Source of the DNA: Pseudomonadales bacterium
GTDB taxonomy: Bacteria; Pseudomonadota; Gammaproteobacteria; Pseudomonadales; Azotimanducaceae
Direction of reading: 5' to 3'
Assembly (NCBI GenBank): GCA_012103505.1
Contig: WLWP01000001.1
Span: forward strand, 1,488,001 to 1,552,000
Length of the DNA stretch: 64,000 nt
A model generated the notes under the pieces. That model was not told where the DNA came from and ran no database searches. It saw only the letters and a program-made list of their open reading frames with translations. This document shows, one piece after another, positions 45,594 through 55,080 of the stretch. Every line of letters begins with the position of its first letter. Position 1 is the stretch's first letter. A program made the position numbers and the translations under genes.

Positions 45594-46871
45594 ATGTCCG
45601 TTGCTAAACTCAATTTGTCTGCAGGCAAGCCAAGCGTTTGCAAACAGACCCTTACAGCCAGTCCGATCGTCGGGCTAGGCATCGCCCTCCTCCTCAGCAG
45701 CTGCGCGCTAAACCAGACCCATGAACGCGCGCGAGACATTGCCCAAAGACACCTCATTCTCGATACCCACGTCGACGTGCCCTATCGCACTTTCAGGGAT
45801 CCTGCTGATGTTGGTCTTGCCACCGAGTCGGGTGAGTTCGATTTTCCCCGTGCTGTGTCCGGCGGTTTAAATGCACCGTTTATGTCGATTTATACCCCAG
45901 CTGATGTGGACGCAGCGGGTGACGCCTATGACTTTGCAAACGAGGCAATCGATGGCGTAGAGACCTTGATCGCCCGCCACCCAGATAAGTTTGCGCTGGC
46001 GACGTGCGCGAGCGATCTCTTTGGCCACCAACAAGCAGGTCTAATTTCTTTTCCGCTCGGCATGGAGAATGGCGGACCAATATCCTCCAATTTCAATAAC
46101 TTAGAACATTTTTATAAACGTGGTATCCGCTATATCACGCTGTCTCATTCCAAAAGTAATCACATCTCCGACTCAAGCTATGACACGAACGAACGATGGC
46201 AGGGACTCTCATCATTCGGCAAAGCGCTTATCCCAGAGATGAACCGGCTGGGCGTGATGGTCGATGTCTCACATATTTCCGATTTAGCTTTTTGGCAAGT
46301 GATGGAACTGTCGAAGGTACCGGTGATCGCTTCGCATTCATCGCTACGCCACTTTACGCCCGGCTTTCAACGCAATATGGGCGATGACATGGTGACCGCA
46401 CTAGCCGAGAACGGCGGAGTTATACAAATCAATTTCGGCTCGTCGTTCATCCACCAAGCAGCACGAGATTGGGGTACAACGCGGATCGCGCGCGCTTTGG
46501 CACTGAAAGAGGCGAACAACCTACCCGAGGGTCATCCCGATCTCATCGCCTTCATGGAAAACTACAGCGAAGAACACCCCTATCCTTTTGCCACTCTAGA
46601 CCATGTACTGGACCACATCGATCGGGCGGTAGCGATCGCGGGTATCGATGCCGTGGGTATTGGCTCGGACTACGATGGCGTCGGTGATACCCTACCAGTT
46701 GGATTAAAGGACGTATCAACCTATCCGAACTTGATCTCTGGCCTTCTTAAGCGAGGTTACGACGAAGAAGAGATCGCGAAAATTTTAGGAGGCAATACGT
46801 TGAGAGTCTGGCGCGAAATCGAAGCGTACGCCGAGTCTCAAGGCACGAAAACTCTATGCTCAGCCCAATGA
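45594..46871 (+). CDS. M19 membrane dipeptidase family lipoprotein
   Basis: The 425-residue protein has a lipoprotein signal with lipobox LLLSSC near residue 37. It then shows the M19 zinc pattern: ILDTHVDVPYR, FPLGMENGGPI with the bridging Glu, MVDVSHISD and VIASHSSLRHF, and late GIGSDYDGVGDTLPVGLKDVS. Family members cleave dipeptides, including D-residue forms, outside the cytoplasm. AAGGAG lies 10 nt before the ATG. The metallophosphoesterase gene overlaps its end, so both are in one operon. Confidence 0.93.
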   Translation: MSVAKLNLSAGKPSVCKQTLTASPIVGLGIALLLSSCALNQTHERARDIAQRHLILDTHVDVPYRTFRDPADVGLATESGEFDFPRAVSGGLNAPFMSIYTPADVDAAGDAYDFANEAIDGVETLIARHPDKFALATCASDLFGHQQAGLISFPLGMENGGPISSNFNNLEHFYKRGIRYITLSHSKSNHISDSSYDTNERWQGLSSFGKALIPEMNRLGVMVDVSHISDLAFWQVMELSKVPVIASHSSLRHFTPGFQRNMGDDMVTALAENGGVIQINFGSSFIHQAARDWGTTRIARALALKEANNLPEGHPDLIAFMENYSEEHPYPFATLDHVLDHIDRAVAIAGIDAVGIGSDYDGVGDTLPVGLKDVSTYPNLISGLLKRGYDEEEIAKILGGNTLRVWREIEAYAESQGTKTLCSAQ

Positions 46872-48055
46872 CTAGTGTTTCAAAGCGATTTTGTCTCGCT
46901 GTATTACTAGTCCTATCATCGACAGCACACGTCGAGGCCCGTAACGATCAAGCACCACAGTCAGAAAGCGATGAGTTTCACTTCATCGTTCTCGGTGACG
47001 CACAGTTTGATGACACAACAGGGTTCAATCGCATCATTGATCAAGTCCGACGTCTCTACCCTGCCTTCGTCGTCCAAGTTGGCGACCTCATAGACGGCTA
47101 CGACAGCGATCTGGCTTTGATACAAGAGGAATGGCAGCGTTTTCAAAACCAGATTTCGCCAATTTCTGACATTCCTTACTACGCGATCGCTGGAAATCAC
47201 GACGTCTACGGCGACAACAAAACACCAGACGCTGATCTAGAAAGGATCTTTGAGGATACCTGGGGTCCGCTCTACTTCAGTTTTACCTATAAAAATGCGC
47301 TGATCATCGGTCTTAATAGCGATAGCAAAGAAGCACCAGAACGGGTCAGCGATGAACAGATAGATTGGATGAACGCTATCCTGAGCAAGTCTGACGCTGA
47401 ACATAAATTTGTCTTCATGCATCGCCCACCGATGCTCATGACCAATGCGCCTGTTTTGCACCAAGCATTCGTTCGGGGCGGAGTTCAGCAGGTGATCTAC
47501 GGACACCACCACCACTTACATCACTTCGAGCGCGACGGTGTGCACTACACGATGACCAACGCTGGTGGCCGCATGGCCCATCAGGTAAAAGCTGTTGGCG
47601 GCTTTGCTCACTTTTTACACGTTACCGTGCGCGGCGACACGAGCTCAGTCGCAGTAATAGAGGCCGACTCAGTCCACCCGCAAGACATGGTCAACCCCGT
47701 CGATAACTACGATTTATTCAACCTTGGGCGGTCGTTTGTTGATAGCGAGGTAAAGCTCACACGCCTAACCGAGGCAGACAGTTATGAGTTTTCTCTCAGC
47801 CTCAGCAATACCTCACAACGCGGAGTGACCGCATTTATTGACTGCACTTCGCCAGACGAACGCTGGCAGTTGACGCCAGTACAAATTAAGCCCGTGCCAC
47901 TCGGTCCGGGTGAAACGCACGCAGTTACGCTCAGCGCAACCTACAAACCCACCCGAGTGCCGGAAGGAACACCGGCTTGTACTGTTCAGATTCCATTCCA
48001 AACTCGAAGCGGAGAATGGCTCGAGTTCACCGAGCAGGTGAGTACCAAACGTTAG
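46856..48055 (+). CDS. exported metallophosphoesterase
   Basis: The 399-residue protein has a signal peptide (RFCLAVLLVLSSTAHVEA) and a calcineurin-like phosphoesterase domain: VLGDAQFD, VQVGDLIDGYD, AIAGNHDVYG, FVFMHRPP and VIYGHHHHLHHF. The first motif is D-x-Q where D-x-H is standard, a known variant. A beta-sandwich of about 110 residues follows. The start is ATG 46856 or 46868; both overlap the dipeptidase gene. It may act on nucleotides or phospholipid heads in the periplasm; the substrate is unknown. Confidence 0.88.
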   Translation: MLSPMTSVSKRFCLAVLLVLSSTAHVEARNDQAPQSESDEFHFIVLGDAQFDDTTGFNRIIDQVRRLYPAFVVQVGDLIDGYDSDLALIQEEWQRFQNQISPISDIPYYAIAGNHDVYGDNKTPDADLERIFEDTWGPLYFSFTYKNALIIGLNSDSKEAPERVSDEQIDWMNAILSKSDAEHKFVFMHRPPMLMTNAPVLHQAFVRGGVQQVIYGHHHHLHHFERDGVHYTMTNAGGRMAHQVKAVGGFAHFLHVTVRGDTSSVAVIEADSVHPQDMVNPVDNYDLFNLGRSFVDSEVKLTRLTEADSYEFSLSLSNTSQRGVTAFIDCTSPDERWQLTPVQIKPVPLGPGETHAVTLSATYKPTRVPEGTPACTVQIPFQTRSGEWLEFTEQVSTKR

Positions 48056-48933
48056 TCGCCGCTGAAAACCGGCATAACTTCCTCGATATATAGTTGCAGG
48101 TTGTCCCAATCTACGGGTGGACGGAACGCAATGTTGATGCCTTGGATGCCTGCGTCTTTGTACTTGCCAATAAGGTCTATCGTCTCCTGGACGCCCCCAG
48201 TAATTGATCCTCGCGGATCGATATCAGGTGTGCGGTCCGAATTCATGTAGAAGCCCAGATTCACGCTCGTATCTATTTTGCTGAAATCTCGTCCGTGTTT
48301 GTCACACGCTTTTTCGAGACGCTCCAACCGATCCGCAGCCAGCTCTGGTGGCACGTATGGCATGTTGAATCCATCAGCAAATCGTGCAGCGATATCGACA
48401 GTGCGGACCTTGCCGCGCCCACCAATCCACAAGCGCAACCCGATCGGCTGCGGACTAGAAACCGCACCCTGCATTTCGTAGTACTCGCCCTTGAAATCAA
48501 CTTCTTGCCCGTCCCACAAGCCGCGGATGATTGTGAGTGCTTCTTCAAGTTGGTCTAGCCGCTTCCCGAGCGGTGGAAATCCGTAGCCAAACTCGCGGAA
48601 CTCTTCTTCAAACCAACCAGCCCCGATACCAATGTCAGCTCTACCACCAGACAAGTGATCAATTGTCACACCCGCTTTTGCTAGCACGCCCGGATTTCTA
48701 AACAGCGCGCAAAACACAAGGCATCCAACCCGCACGTTTTGGGTCGACGCTGCCAGCCCCGCCATGGCGGCGACGCCTTCGAAACATGGATTTTCTCGGT
48801 TAGAAAGCGGGTTGGCATAGAAGTGATCCCACACAGATATCCAATGAAAGCCATTATTATCACCCGTGTGCCAAAGGCGTTTTAACTCGTCCATCGATAG
48901 ATCCTGTGGACCCGCGTGCATGCCTAGTTTCAT
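48052..48933 (-). CDS. LLM-class flavin/F420-type oxidoreductase (luciferase-like)
   Basis: The 293-residue protein begins MKLGMHAGPQDLSMDELKRLW and shows WISVWDHFYAN, VRVGCLVFCALFRNP, GRADIGIGAGWFEEEF and IGLRLWIGGRGK, typical of the F420-like branch of the luciferase family. The cofactor is not decided by sequence. ATG 48933 is chosen because AAAAGGAAC lies just upstream; a longer frame from 48963 has no ribosome site. It ends against the metallophosphoesterase gene (4-nt overlap of ends) and is divergent from an alpha/beta hydrolase. Confidence 0.86.
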   Translation of the reverse strand: MKLGMHAGPQDLSMDELKRLWHTGDNNGFHWISVWDHFYANPLSNRENPCFEGVAAMAGLAASTQNVRVGCLVFCALFRNPGVLAKAGVTIDHLSGGRADIGIGAGWFEEEFREFGYGFPPLGKRLDQLEEALTIIRGLWDGQEVDFKGEYYEMQGAVSSPQPIGLRLWIGGRGKVRTVDIAARFADGFNMPYVPPELAADRLERLEKACDKHGRDFSKIDTSVNLGFYMNSDRTPDIDPRGSITGGVQETIDLIGKYKDAGIQGINIAFRPPVDWDNLQLYIEEVMPVFSGD

Positions 48934-49049
48934 TTTTGTTCCTTTTCCCAGCGAAATTCCCAACTATTCGCAGAAATTTAGCACGAACCCGATTCGAAAA
49001 AAGGCTAAAACTGCTAATCTGCGCGGTTTGATTTAAACGCCTAAACACA

Positions 49050-49991
49050 ATGTCAGACCTGCCCTTTTGGTTCGAACGCGCCTTAGCTACCCCATCCCAA
49101 CGTGGTGAGGTTAACGTCGAAGGTGCCAATATCGTTTATGAGTCCTGGGGAGACGTCGGCAAACCTGGCATCGTCTTCATTCATGGCAGCAATGCACATC
49201 TTGAGTGGTGGCGATTCACCGCCCCCTTGCTGGCCGATGAATTTCGATGCGTCGCCATCGACCTATCGGGGAACGGCGACAGCGATTGGCGCGAGCGTTA
49301 CACGGGTGAGCTTTTTGCACAGGAAGTTTGGGCTGTCTGTGAAGCGGCTAAGCTAGGTCCGAGACCGTATGTTGTTGGGCACAGCTTCGGGGGTTGGGTC
49401 GCTTTAGAAGTCGGCCACCACTTTGACCAACAGCTCGGTGGAATTTTGTTCATGGATTTCACAACCGCACCACCGGAAGAGTTCCTAGAATGGGGTATGC
49501 GGGCTGAACGAGAAGGCGTTGAACCAGGCCGCAAACTCAGGGTCTATGAGAACAAAGCCACCGCACTCGGGAGATTTCGTTTTATTCCTGAGCAACCTGG
49601 TGTCCATCCCGCAGTACTACGACACATGGCTGAATACGGCTTGAAACAAGTCGAGGGCGGATGGACTTGGAAATTTGACCCTGCACTGTTCGATTACCTG
49701 GCAATGGGTGAAGATCAGCGCGACAAGTACGCGGCATTGACTTGCAAAACCGGCCTGATGCTTGGTGAGAAGAGCGAGGATGAAGGCGCTTACTACGCGG
49801 AACACATGCGGGAAATCACAGGCGGCTATTTGCCAACGATCACCGTTCCAGGCACCTACCATCACTTGATGTTTGATCAGCCAGTCGCCGTATCGATGGC
49901 GACGAAGTTGCTACTTCTAGCCTGGCTGAGAGAAGATCATGAGACCGATATACGAAAAAGCTTAGATAAGACATTATCAGAGGGTTGCTAG
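49050..49991 (+). CDS. alpha/beta hydrolase
   Basis: The 313-residue protein has the oxyanion HGSN (FIHGSNAHLEWWR), strand DLSGNGDSD, nucleophile elbow GHSFGG with Ser112, and a late PGTYHHLMFDQP with the catalytic His. This pattern fits esterases, epoxide hydrolases and C-C hydrolases; the sequence does not choose among them. It is followed after 21 nt by an RraA-like gene on the same strand, probably one operon. Confidence 0.88.
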   Translation: MSDLPFWFERALATPSQRGEVNVEGANIVYESWGDVGKPGIVFIHGSNAHLEWWRFTAPLLADEFRCVAIDLSGNGDSDWRERYTGELFAQEVWAVCEAAKLGPRPYVVGHSFGGWVALEVGHHFDQQLGGILFMDFTTAPPEEFLEWGMRAEREGVEPGRKLRVYENKATALGRFRFIPEQPGVHPAVLRHMAEYGLKQVEGGWTWKFDPALFDYLAMGEDQRDKYAALTCKTGLMLGEKSEDEGAYYAEHMREITGGYLPTITVPGTYHHLMFDQPVAVSMATKLLLLAWLREDHETDIRKSLDKTLSEGC

Positions 49992-50012
49992 CACGACTTG
50001 GGGAGACCAAAC

Positions 50013-50720
50013 ATGACAGAACTGACCGACAAATTAATCGCAGATTTACAGTCCATCGACACACCAACGGTGTGCAACGCGTTGGAGCTGTTGATACCTG
50101 AGCGGCGTGGTTACGGCTTTACTACCCAACCCCTCGTCTGCACTCGTCCTGAACTGCCGCCAATGGTTGGGATTGCGCGAACAGCAGCTATACGCTCGGC
50201 ACATCCATCACACCTTCGAGGCAAAGAGGCCGGAGCAATGAACGATGGTTATTACGCCTATATTGATGAAGGTCCGAAGCCAAGCATCGTGATCATTCAA
50301 GACTTGGATGATGCGCAACGGGGTTATGGGTCGTATTGGGGTGAAGTCAATTCAAACGTCCACAAAGGGTTGGGCGCCTTAGGTGTCATCACCGACGGGA
50401 GTGTTCGCGATTTACCCGATATTGCAGATGGATTTCAAATGATGGCTGATCGCGTGGGACCATCTCATGCCTACGTGCATGTTGTCGGATTTGGCGCACC
50501 TATCTCTGTGGCGGGCATGCGGGTTGTTTCAGGGGAGCTTATACACGCAGACCAACATGGCGCTGTGGTTATACCGTGGCAAGTCGCGGAGCAAGTACTA
50601 GATGCAGCAAAGCAAATAGCAGAACGAGAAGCTGTCATAATTTCCGCCGCGCAACAGCCAGGATTCAGCATCGAAACTCTACGTAAAGCATGGGGCGACG
50701 CCGCCGAAGTAAAACACTAA
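50013..50720 (+). CDS. RraA-like family protein (aldolase/decarboxylase type)
   Basis: The 235-residue protein shows the RraA/HMG-CHA aldolase pattern: IDTPTVCNALELL near the N-terminus, GVITDGSVRDLPDI near residue 127 with the Arg-Asp pair used for pyruvate and metal in the aldolases, and HADQHGAVVIPW near 180. RraA itself inhibits RNase E, but longer relatives cleave 4-hydroxy-4-methyl-2-oxoglutarate or decarboxylate oxaloacetate. The ATG at 50013 has GGGGAG 7 nt upstream. Its partner alpha/beta hydrolase suggests a catabolic role. Confidence 0.88.
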   Translation: MTELTDKLIADLQSIDTPTVCNALELLIPERRGYGFTTQPLVCTRPELPPMVGIARTAAIRSAHPSHLRGKEAGAMNDGYYAYIDEGPKPSIVIIQDLDDAQRGYGSYWGEVNSNVHKGLGALGVITDGSVRDLPDIADGFQMMADRVGPSHAYVHVVGFGAPISVAGMRVVSGELIHADQHGAVVIPWQVAEQVLDAAKQIAEREAVIISAAQQPGFSIETLRKAWGDAAEVKH

Positions 50721-50740
50721 GGATTGCTCCTAGACGCGTA

Positions 50741-52054
50741 TTAGGCAGAGCGAAGCTCACGCACTAACTCTGCGTGCGCTTCTTTGTCAAGCGCATGGAC
50801 CTTGGTGAGAACGATCAACACCACCATTATCCCGATGGGCACGAGCGTGAGAACACCGTGGATCGCCGCGAGCGCTTCCGGTGTTTGCGCTTGGTTCGCC
50901 TGATAACCCGCAAGCCCCAGTATAAGCGCAGCACCAGCGCCGCCGATGGTCTTGGCAAGCTTTTGAAAAAAGCTCGCAGTGGAGAAGATCATCCCATCCG
51001 CGCGGGTGCCGTGACGGTGTTCAGCGTACTCCACTGTGTCCGGGATCATCGCCCAACCTAGGACCGCGACTGGCGTGCCACCTAGGGCAACCAAACAACC
51101 CCAAAAGAAGATCGCATTCACAGCATCATAAGGGGTTAGGTAGAAACCAATACAAGCCAGAATCGTCATATACGCACCCAGACGTATAGCACCTGCCTTA
51201 CCAAACTTTTCTGCCAACCATGGCACCGACCAAATCCCTAGCAACATGCAGCCCAACGTCACTCCGAAAAACCAAGAGATGAGACTCGGGTCACCAACAT
51301 TGTAGATAAAGAAATAAGCGGTCGTCGCTTGGCGCACGGTAAAACTCAGCATGCCGCAGCTGAAGATCCCGATCACGACTAACAAAGGCGGATTCACAAA
51401 CACGGCTCTGAGACTATCTTTGAGTGGCGGCTTTTCGGCAGCCCGCGGTTGCACAACCTCATCTGTCGTCCAGAACGTTGTCAAAAGTAGGAGTGTCGCA
51501 ATGACGCCAAACGCCAACATCAGCATCTGAAAGCCTTGAGCTTCAGATTCAAACAAACTAACAAACGGCATAGTGCCAACAGAAACTAGAAAGCCTCCAG
51601 CAAATGCGCAACCGATCCGATACGTCGATAGCTTTGTCCGTTCTGCATAATCTGAGGTTAACGAAGCCGTAAGCGTCGCATAGGGAATCGTGACGACGGT
51701 GTAGATCAACCCGAACAAAATGTAGGTCGTATAAGCCCAAGTCAGCTTACCCTCAGCATCGAGATCCGGAACTGTAAACGTGAGTATCGTTATCAGGCCA
51801 AGCGGGACAGCACCAAAGAGCAAATAGGGACGCATTCTTCCCCAACGGGTGTGCGTACGCTCCGCTATCGCACCCATAACCGGATCCGTCACCGCATCGA
51901 TTAATCGGGCAACGCCAAACACCCCAGCCGCGGCCACTGCGCTGATGCCGAGTACATCCGTATAAAAATAGAGTAGGTATGTCATCGCAGAGATGAAGTA
52001 GAGGTTAATGCCGAAGTCACCTATGGCATAACCTGCGGCAGATCTAACGTTCAC
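50741..52054 (-). CDS. MFS transporter of the GPH (sugar:cation symporter) type
   Basis: The 437-residue protein has twelve likely membrane helices and the MelB/GPH features FGVARLIDAVTDPVMGAIAERT and RWGRMRPYLLFGAVPL in the first half, with WAMIPDTVEYAEHRHGTRADG in the second. GPH carriers import glycosides or related solutes with sodium or protons. It overlaps the CoA-transferase gene by 4 nt and is the last gene of an operon with that enzyme and the D-aminoacylase-like hydrolase, so it may import their substrate. Confidence 0.9.
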   Translation of the reverse strand: MNVRSAAGYAIGDFGINLYFISAMTYLLYFYTDVLGISAVAAAGVFGVARLIDAVTDPVMGAIAERTHTRWGRMRPYLLFGAVPLGLITILTFTVPDLDAEGKLTWAYTTYILFGLIYTVVTIPYATLTASLTSDYAERTKLSTYRIGCAFAGGFLVSVGTMPFVSLFESEAQGFQMLMLAFGVIATLLLLTTFWTTDEVVQPRAAEKPPLKDSLRAVFVNPPLLVVIGIFSCGMLSFTVRQATTAYFFIYNVGDPSLISWFFGVTLGCMLLGIWSVPWLAEKFGKAGAIRLGAYMTILACIGFYLTPYDAVNAIFFWGCLVALGGTPVAVLGWAMIPDTVEYAEHRHGTRADGMIFSTASFFQKLAKTIGGAGAALILGLAGYQANQAQTPEALAAIHGVLTLVPIGIMVVLIVLTKVHALDKEAHAELVRELRSA

Positions 52055-53238
52055 TCGCCCACAACCTCTTCGGCCAACAAGGCCTCAATACGATCATTGT
52101 CGATACCGAAACTGGCTAGCGTCCTTCGAGTATCCTGTCCGGTGTCAGGTGCCGCATTGTCGAAACGATCCGGTTGCGGGAATGCGGACAGATTAATGGG
52201 CGAGCGAATCAAGTTGATCTCGCCTAGCGTGGGATGATCCGCGGGCTTGGCCACACGTAAAAATTTTACCTGCTCATCTTCAAATGCCTGGCCGATCGTG
52301 TTGATCGGGCCACACGGCACTCCTTCTGTGTTGAGGCGATCTACCAACTCGGCGACCGAAAACTGTCTGGTGACATTGGTCATATCAACTTTCAGACGAT
52401 CATTTTTCTGTATGCGATCTTTTGCGGTTGGATATTCAGGATTATTGAATAGATCTTTGGCATCCAATGCATCGCAAAAACGTCGCCACATCACTTCACC
52501 GAACGCGGCGATATTGACGTGCCCATCTTCAGCCTCATAAGTCCCCATGGGGACTTGCGTCGGATGATCGTTGCCCTGTTGACCCGCCACTTCACCACTC
52601 ATGGTGTAACGCGCGCCTTGGAAGTCCAGCTTGCAGAGCATTGCCTCTAGCAGCGACGTGTGTACCCACTGCCCTTCACCCGTGCGTTCCCGATGTAGCA
52701 AGGCAAGCAAGATCCCCTGCCCTAAAAACATACCCGCGGACGTATCCGAAATCGCCACACCGACCCGCATGGGACCGCCACCGGGTTCGCCAGTGATCGA
52801 CATCAAACCGCTCATGCCTTGCATGATTTGATCTACACCAGGTCGCTTGGCATAGGGGCCATCTTGCCCGAACCCTGAAATACTCGCGTAGATGATCCTC
52901 GGATTGATACCCTTTATTGTCTCGTAATCAACACGCAGTCGGAATTTAACGTCGCTGCGAAAATTCTCAACAATGATGTCAGACTGTGCTGCTAACTCAT
53001 GAAATAGAGCTTGTCCTTGCTCAGTCTTGAGGTTGATTGCTACTGATTGCTTGTTACGGTGCAGATTTTGTTCATCAGGCCCTCGCCGTCCGCCGGTCGC
53101 CGAGCGCCCACTACCGGTCCGGGGTGGCTCAACTTTAACGACCTCCGCGCCCCAATCAGCTAGCAAACGGACCGCTGTGGGACCCGCGCGCGCAATCGCG
53201 AGATCCAAGACTTTTATACCCTCTAGCGGACCTTGCAT
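52051..53238 (-). CDS. CaiB/BaiF family III CoA-transferase
   Basis: The 395-residue protein has LEGIKVLDLAIARAGPTAVR, WGAEVVKVEPPR and IIVENFRSDV. The likely catalytic Asp is in VAISDTSAGMFLGQG. A longer linker than usual (GSGRSATGGRRGPDEQNLHRNK) follows the first motif. It shares a 4-nt overlap with the downstream MFS gene and starts 24 nt after the D-aminoacylase-like gene. CoA donor and acceptor are unknown. Confidence 0.9.
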   Translation of the reverse strand: MQGPLEGIKVLDLAIARAGPTAVRLLADWGAEVVKVEPPRTGSGRSATGGRRGPDEQNLHRNKQSVAINLKTEQGQALFHELAAQSDIIVENFRSDVKFRLRVDYETIKGINPRIIYASISGFGQDGPYAKRPGVDQIMQGMSGLMSITGEPGGGPMRVGVAISDTSAGMFLGQGILLALLHRERTGEGQWVHTSLLEAMLCKLDFQGARYTMSGEVAGQQGNDHPTQVPMGTYEAEDGHVNIAAFGEVMWRRFCDALDAKDLFNNPEYPTAKDRIQKNDRLKVDMTNVTRQFSVAELVDRLNTEGVPCGPINTIGQAFEDEQVKFLRVAKPADHPTLGEINLIRSPINLSAFPQPDRFDNAAPDTGQDTRRTLASFGIDNDRIEALLAEEVVGE

Positions 53239-53261
53239 CGTGCCTCCTAAATTTGTCCTAC

Positions 53262-54965
53262 TTACGTAGGTCGAACTAGTCGACCCGGTAAAGCATCAGT
53301 CGCCTCGCCATTGATATACGTCTGCTGACCAGCAACGATCGTCGAGAGGTAACCTTCAGCTTTCTGTTGCAGACGTGCACCGCCCGCAGGTAGGTCATGA
53401 ACGATTTCTGGTGCTCGAACGCTAAGATTTTCAAAATCAATGACATTGATATCCGCACGCATGCCGGGCTCAAGCGTACCTCTGTCGTTCAACTCAACCG
53501 CTCGTGCTGTGTCTCGGGTTTGATTCTTGACCAATGTGGGTAGGTCTATCCGATCGCCTCTGGTTCTGTCTCGACCCCAGTGGGTGATTAGAGTGGTTAT
53601 AAAGCTCGCATCACATATCGTGCCGACATGGGCACCGCCATCGCCAAGACCCATCACCGTGTTCTCATCAAGGATCATTTCTCGACAGCAGTCGAGGTTA
53701 TCCTCAGCGTAGTTAGCAAACGGAGTATAGAAAATCGTCTTCCCGTCCCCTGCTGTCATCAAATCGTAAATGTAGGACCACTCGTCCTCGCCAGCGCGCG
53801 CAGCTTCGGCCGCAAGACTTTCCGCTGGATCCGGCTCGTAGTTGGGTGGATCAGTCATCAGCCAAACTTTCTTTCCGCCATCCATCAACTTGAACAGTCG
53901 TGCAAATCCAGGTCCAGTTTCTTCAGCCAAGATGCGTGCACGGCGTGCGGGATCTTTAAGTGCCGCTAACTTCTCAGCCAAAGGCAGTTTTGTAACCTCC
54001 ATGAAAGAGGGTCTCGTCGTGAACGGTGACAAAGTCGTCGACAGACCCATCAGTATCCCAATTGCACGAGGTGCAACCTGGCCACGCATCTTGTGACCAT
54101 CGTCGGTCGCTTTCGCGATTCTAGAGAGAATCTTCTTCCAGCCATTTGGACTCAAACCCTGAGCGAGCGATATCGACATCGGTCGCCCTGAGTGCTCAAC
54201 CATACCGCGCAAGATCGAAAACTCGTCTTCAAAGTCATCAAAGTCTGAGATCATCTCGAATACGCCGCGACCCGCATTCTTCATCGCACCGGCTAGACCC
54301 ATGAGCTCGTCTACTTCTGCTTTCAGCGATGGAGTCGGTGCCCCTTTCGAACTACGGTGGTTGAGTGTGCGTGAACTTGTGAATCCAAGCGCCCCAGCCT
54401 TCATGGCTTCAGTGGTTAGTTTCTGCATGAGCGCGATGTCATCGGCATTTGCGGGTTCTCGATCGGCACCTCGCTGTCCCATGACGTACACACGTAACGC
54501 CGCGTGGGGAATTTGAGCACCGATATCCATATCGAACTGACGGCCGCTGAGATAGTCCATATAGTCAGGGAAGGATTCCCACGACCAAGGCAGCCCTTCG
54601 TGCAAGGCAACACCAGGTATATCTTCGACACCTTCCATCAACTCAATTAATAGTTCATGGTCAGCGGCTCGAACTGGCGCAAAACCTACGCCACAATTTC
54701 CCATGACGACTGTTGTGACACCGTGATGGCTAGAGGGCGACATACGATTCGACCAGGTCGCCTGGCCATCATAATGTGTATGAATGTCGACAAAGCCAGG
54801 CGTAACCAGCGCACCGTCTGCATCGATCTCCTCAGCTGCATGCCCGCTGACCTTGCCTACTTCGACAATCAATCCGTCACGAACCGCAACATCCGCACTC
54901 CGTTCAGCTTGGCCGGTACCATCTACAACAGTTCCACCGCGCACGATTAGATCGTAGTCACTCAT
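53262..54965 (-). CDS. N-acyl-D-amino-acid deacylase-like amidohydrolase
   Basis: The 567-residue protein fits the D-aminoacylase branch of the amidohydrolases: MSDYDLIVRGGTVVDGTGQ, PGFVDIHTHYDGQ with two metal His, VMGNCGVGFAP with the metal Cys, and late GDGGAHVGTICD. It is longer than classical D-aminoacylases (about 480). GAAGGAT lies just before ATG 54965; the frame upstream has no ribosome site. It is the first gene of an operon with a CoA-transferase and an MFS carrier. The real substrate may be another N-acyl or cyclic amide compound. Confidence 0.88.
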   Translation of the reverse strand: MSDYDLIVRGGTVVDGTGQAERSADVAVRDGLIVEVGKVSGHAAEEIDADGALVTPGFVDIHTHYDGQATWSNRMSPSSHHGVTTVVMGNCGVGFAPVRAADHELLIELMEGVEDIPGVALHEGLPWSWESFPDYMDYLSGRQFDMDIGAQIPHAALRVYVMGQRGADREPANADDIALMQKLTTEAMKAGALGFTSSRTLNHRSSKGAPTPSLKAEVDELMGLAGAMKNAGRGVFEMISDFDDFEDEFSILRGMVEHSGRPMSISLAQGLSPNGWKKILSRIAKATDDGHKMRGQVAPRAIGILMGLSTTLSPFTTRPSFMEVTKLPLAEKLAALKDPARRARILAEETGPGFARLFKLMDGGKKVWLMTDPPNYEPDPAESLAAEAARAGEDEWSYIYDLMTAGDGKTIFYTPFANYAEDNLDCCREMILDENTVMGLGDGGAHVGTICDASFITTLITHWGRDRTRGDRIDLPTLVKNQTRDTARAVELNDRGTLEPGMRADINVIDFENLSVRAPEIVHDLPAGGARLQQKAEGYLSTIVAGQQTYINGEATDALPGRLVRPT

Positions 54966-55080
54966 ATCCTTCGCTCCCTCTTCAGTGTGCCTAGGACTTG
55001 TTTTACCACACTCCCTACCAACCACACTACCAAGACCTTGATCTCCCGTTACAATGGCACCATCTCAGAGAGGACTTGTT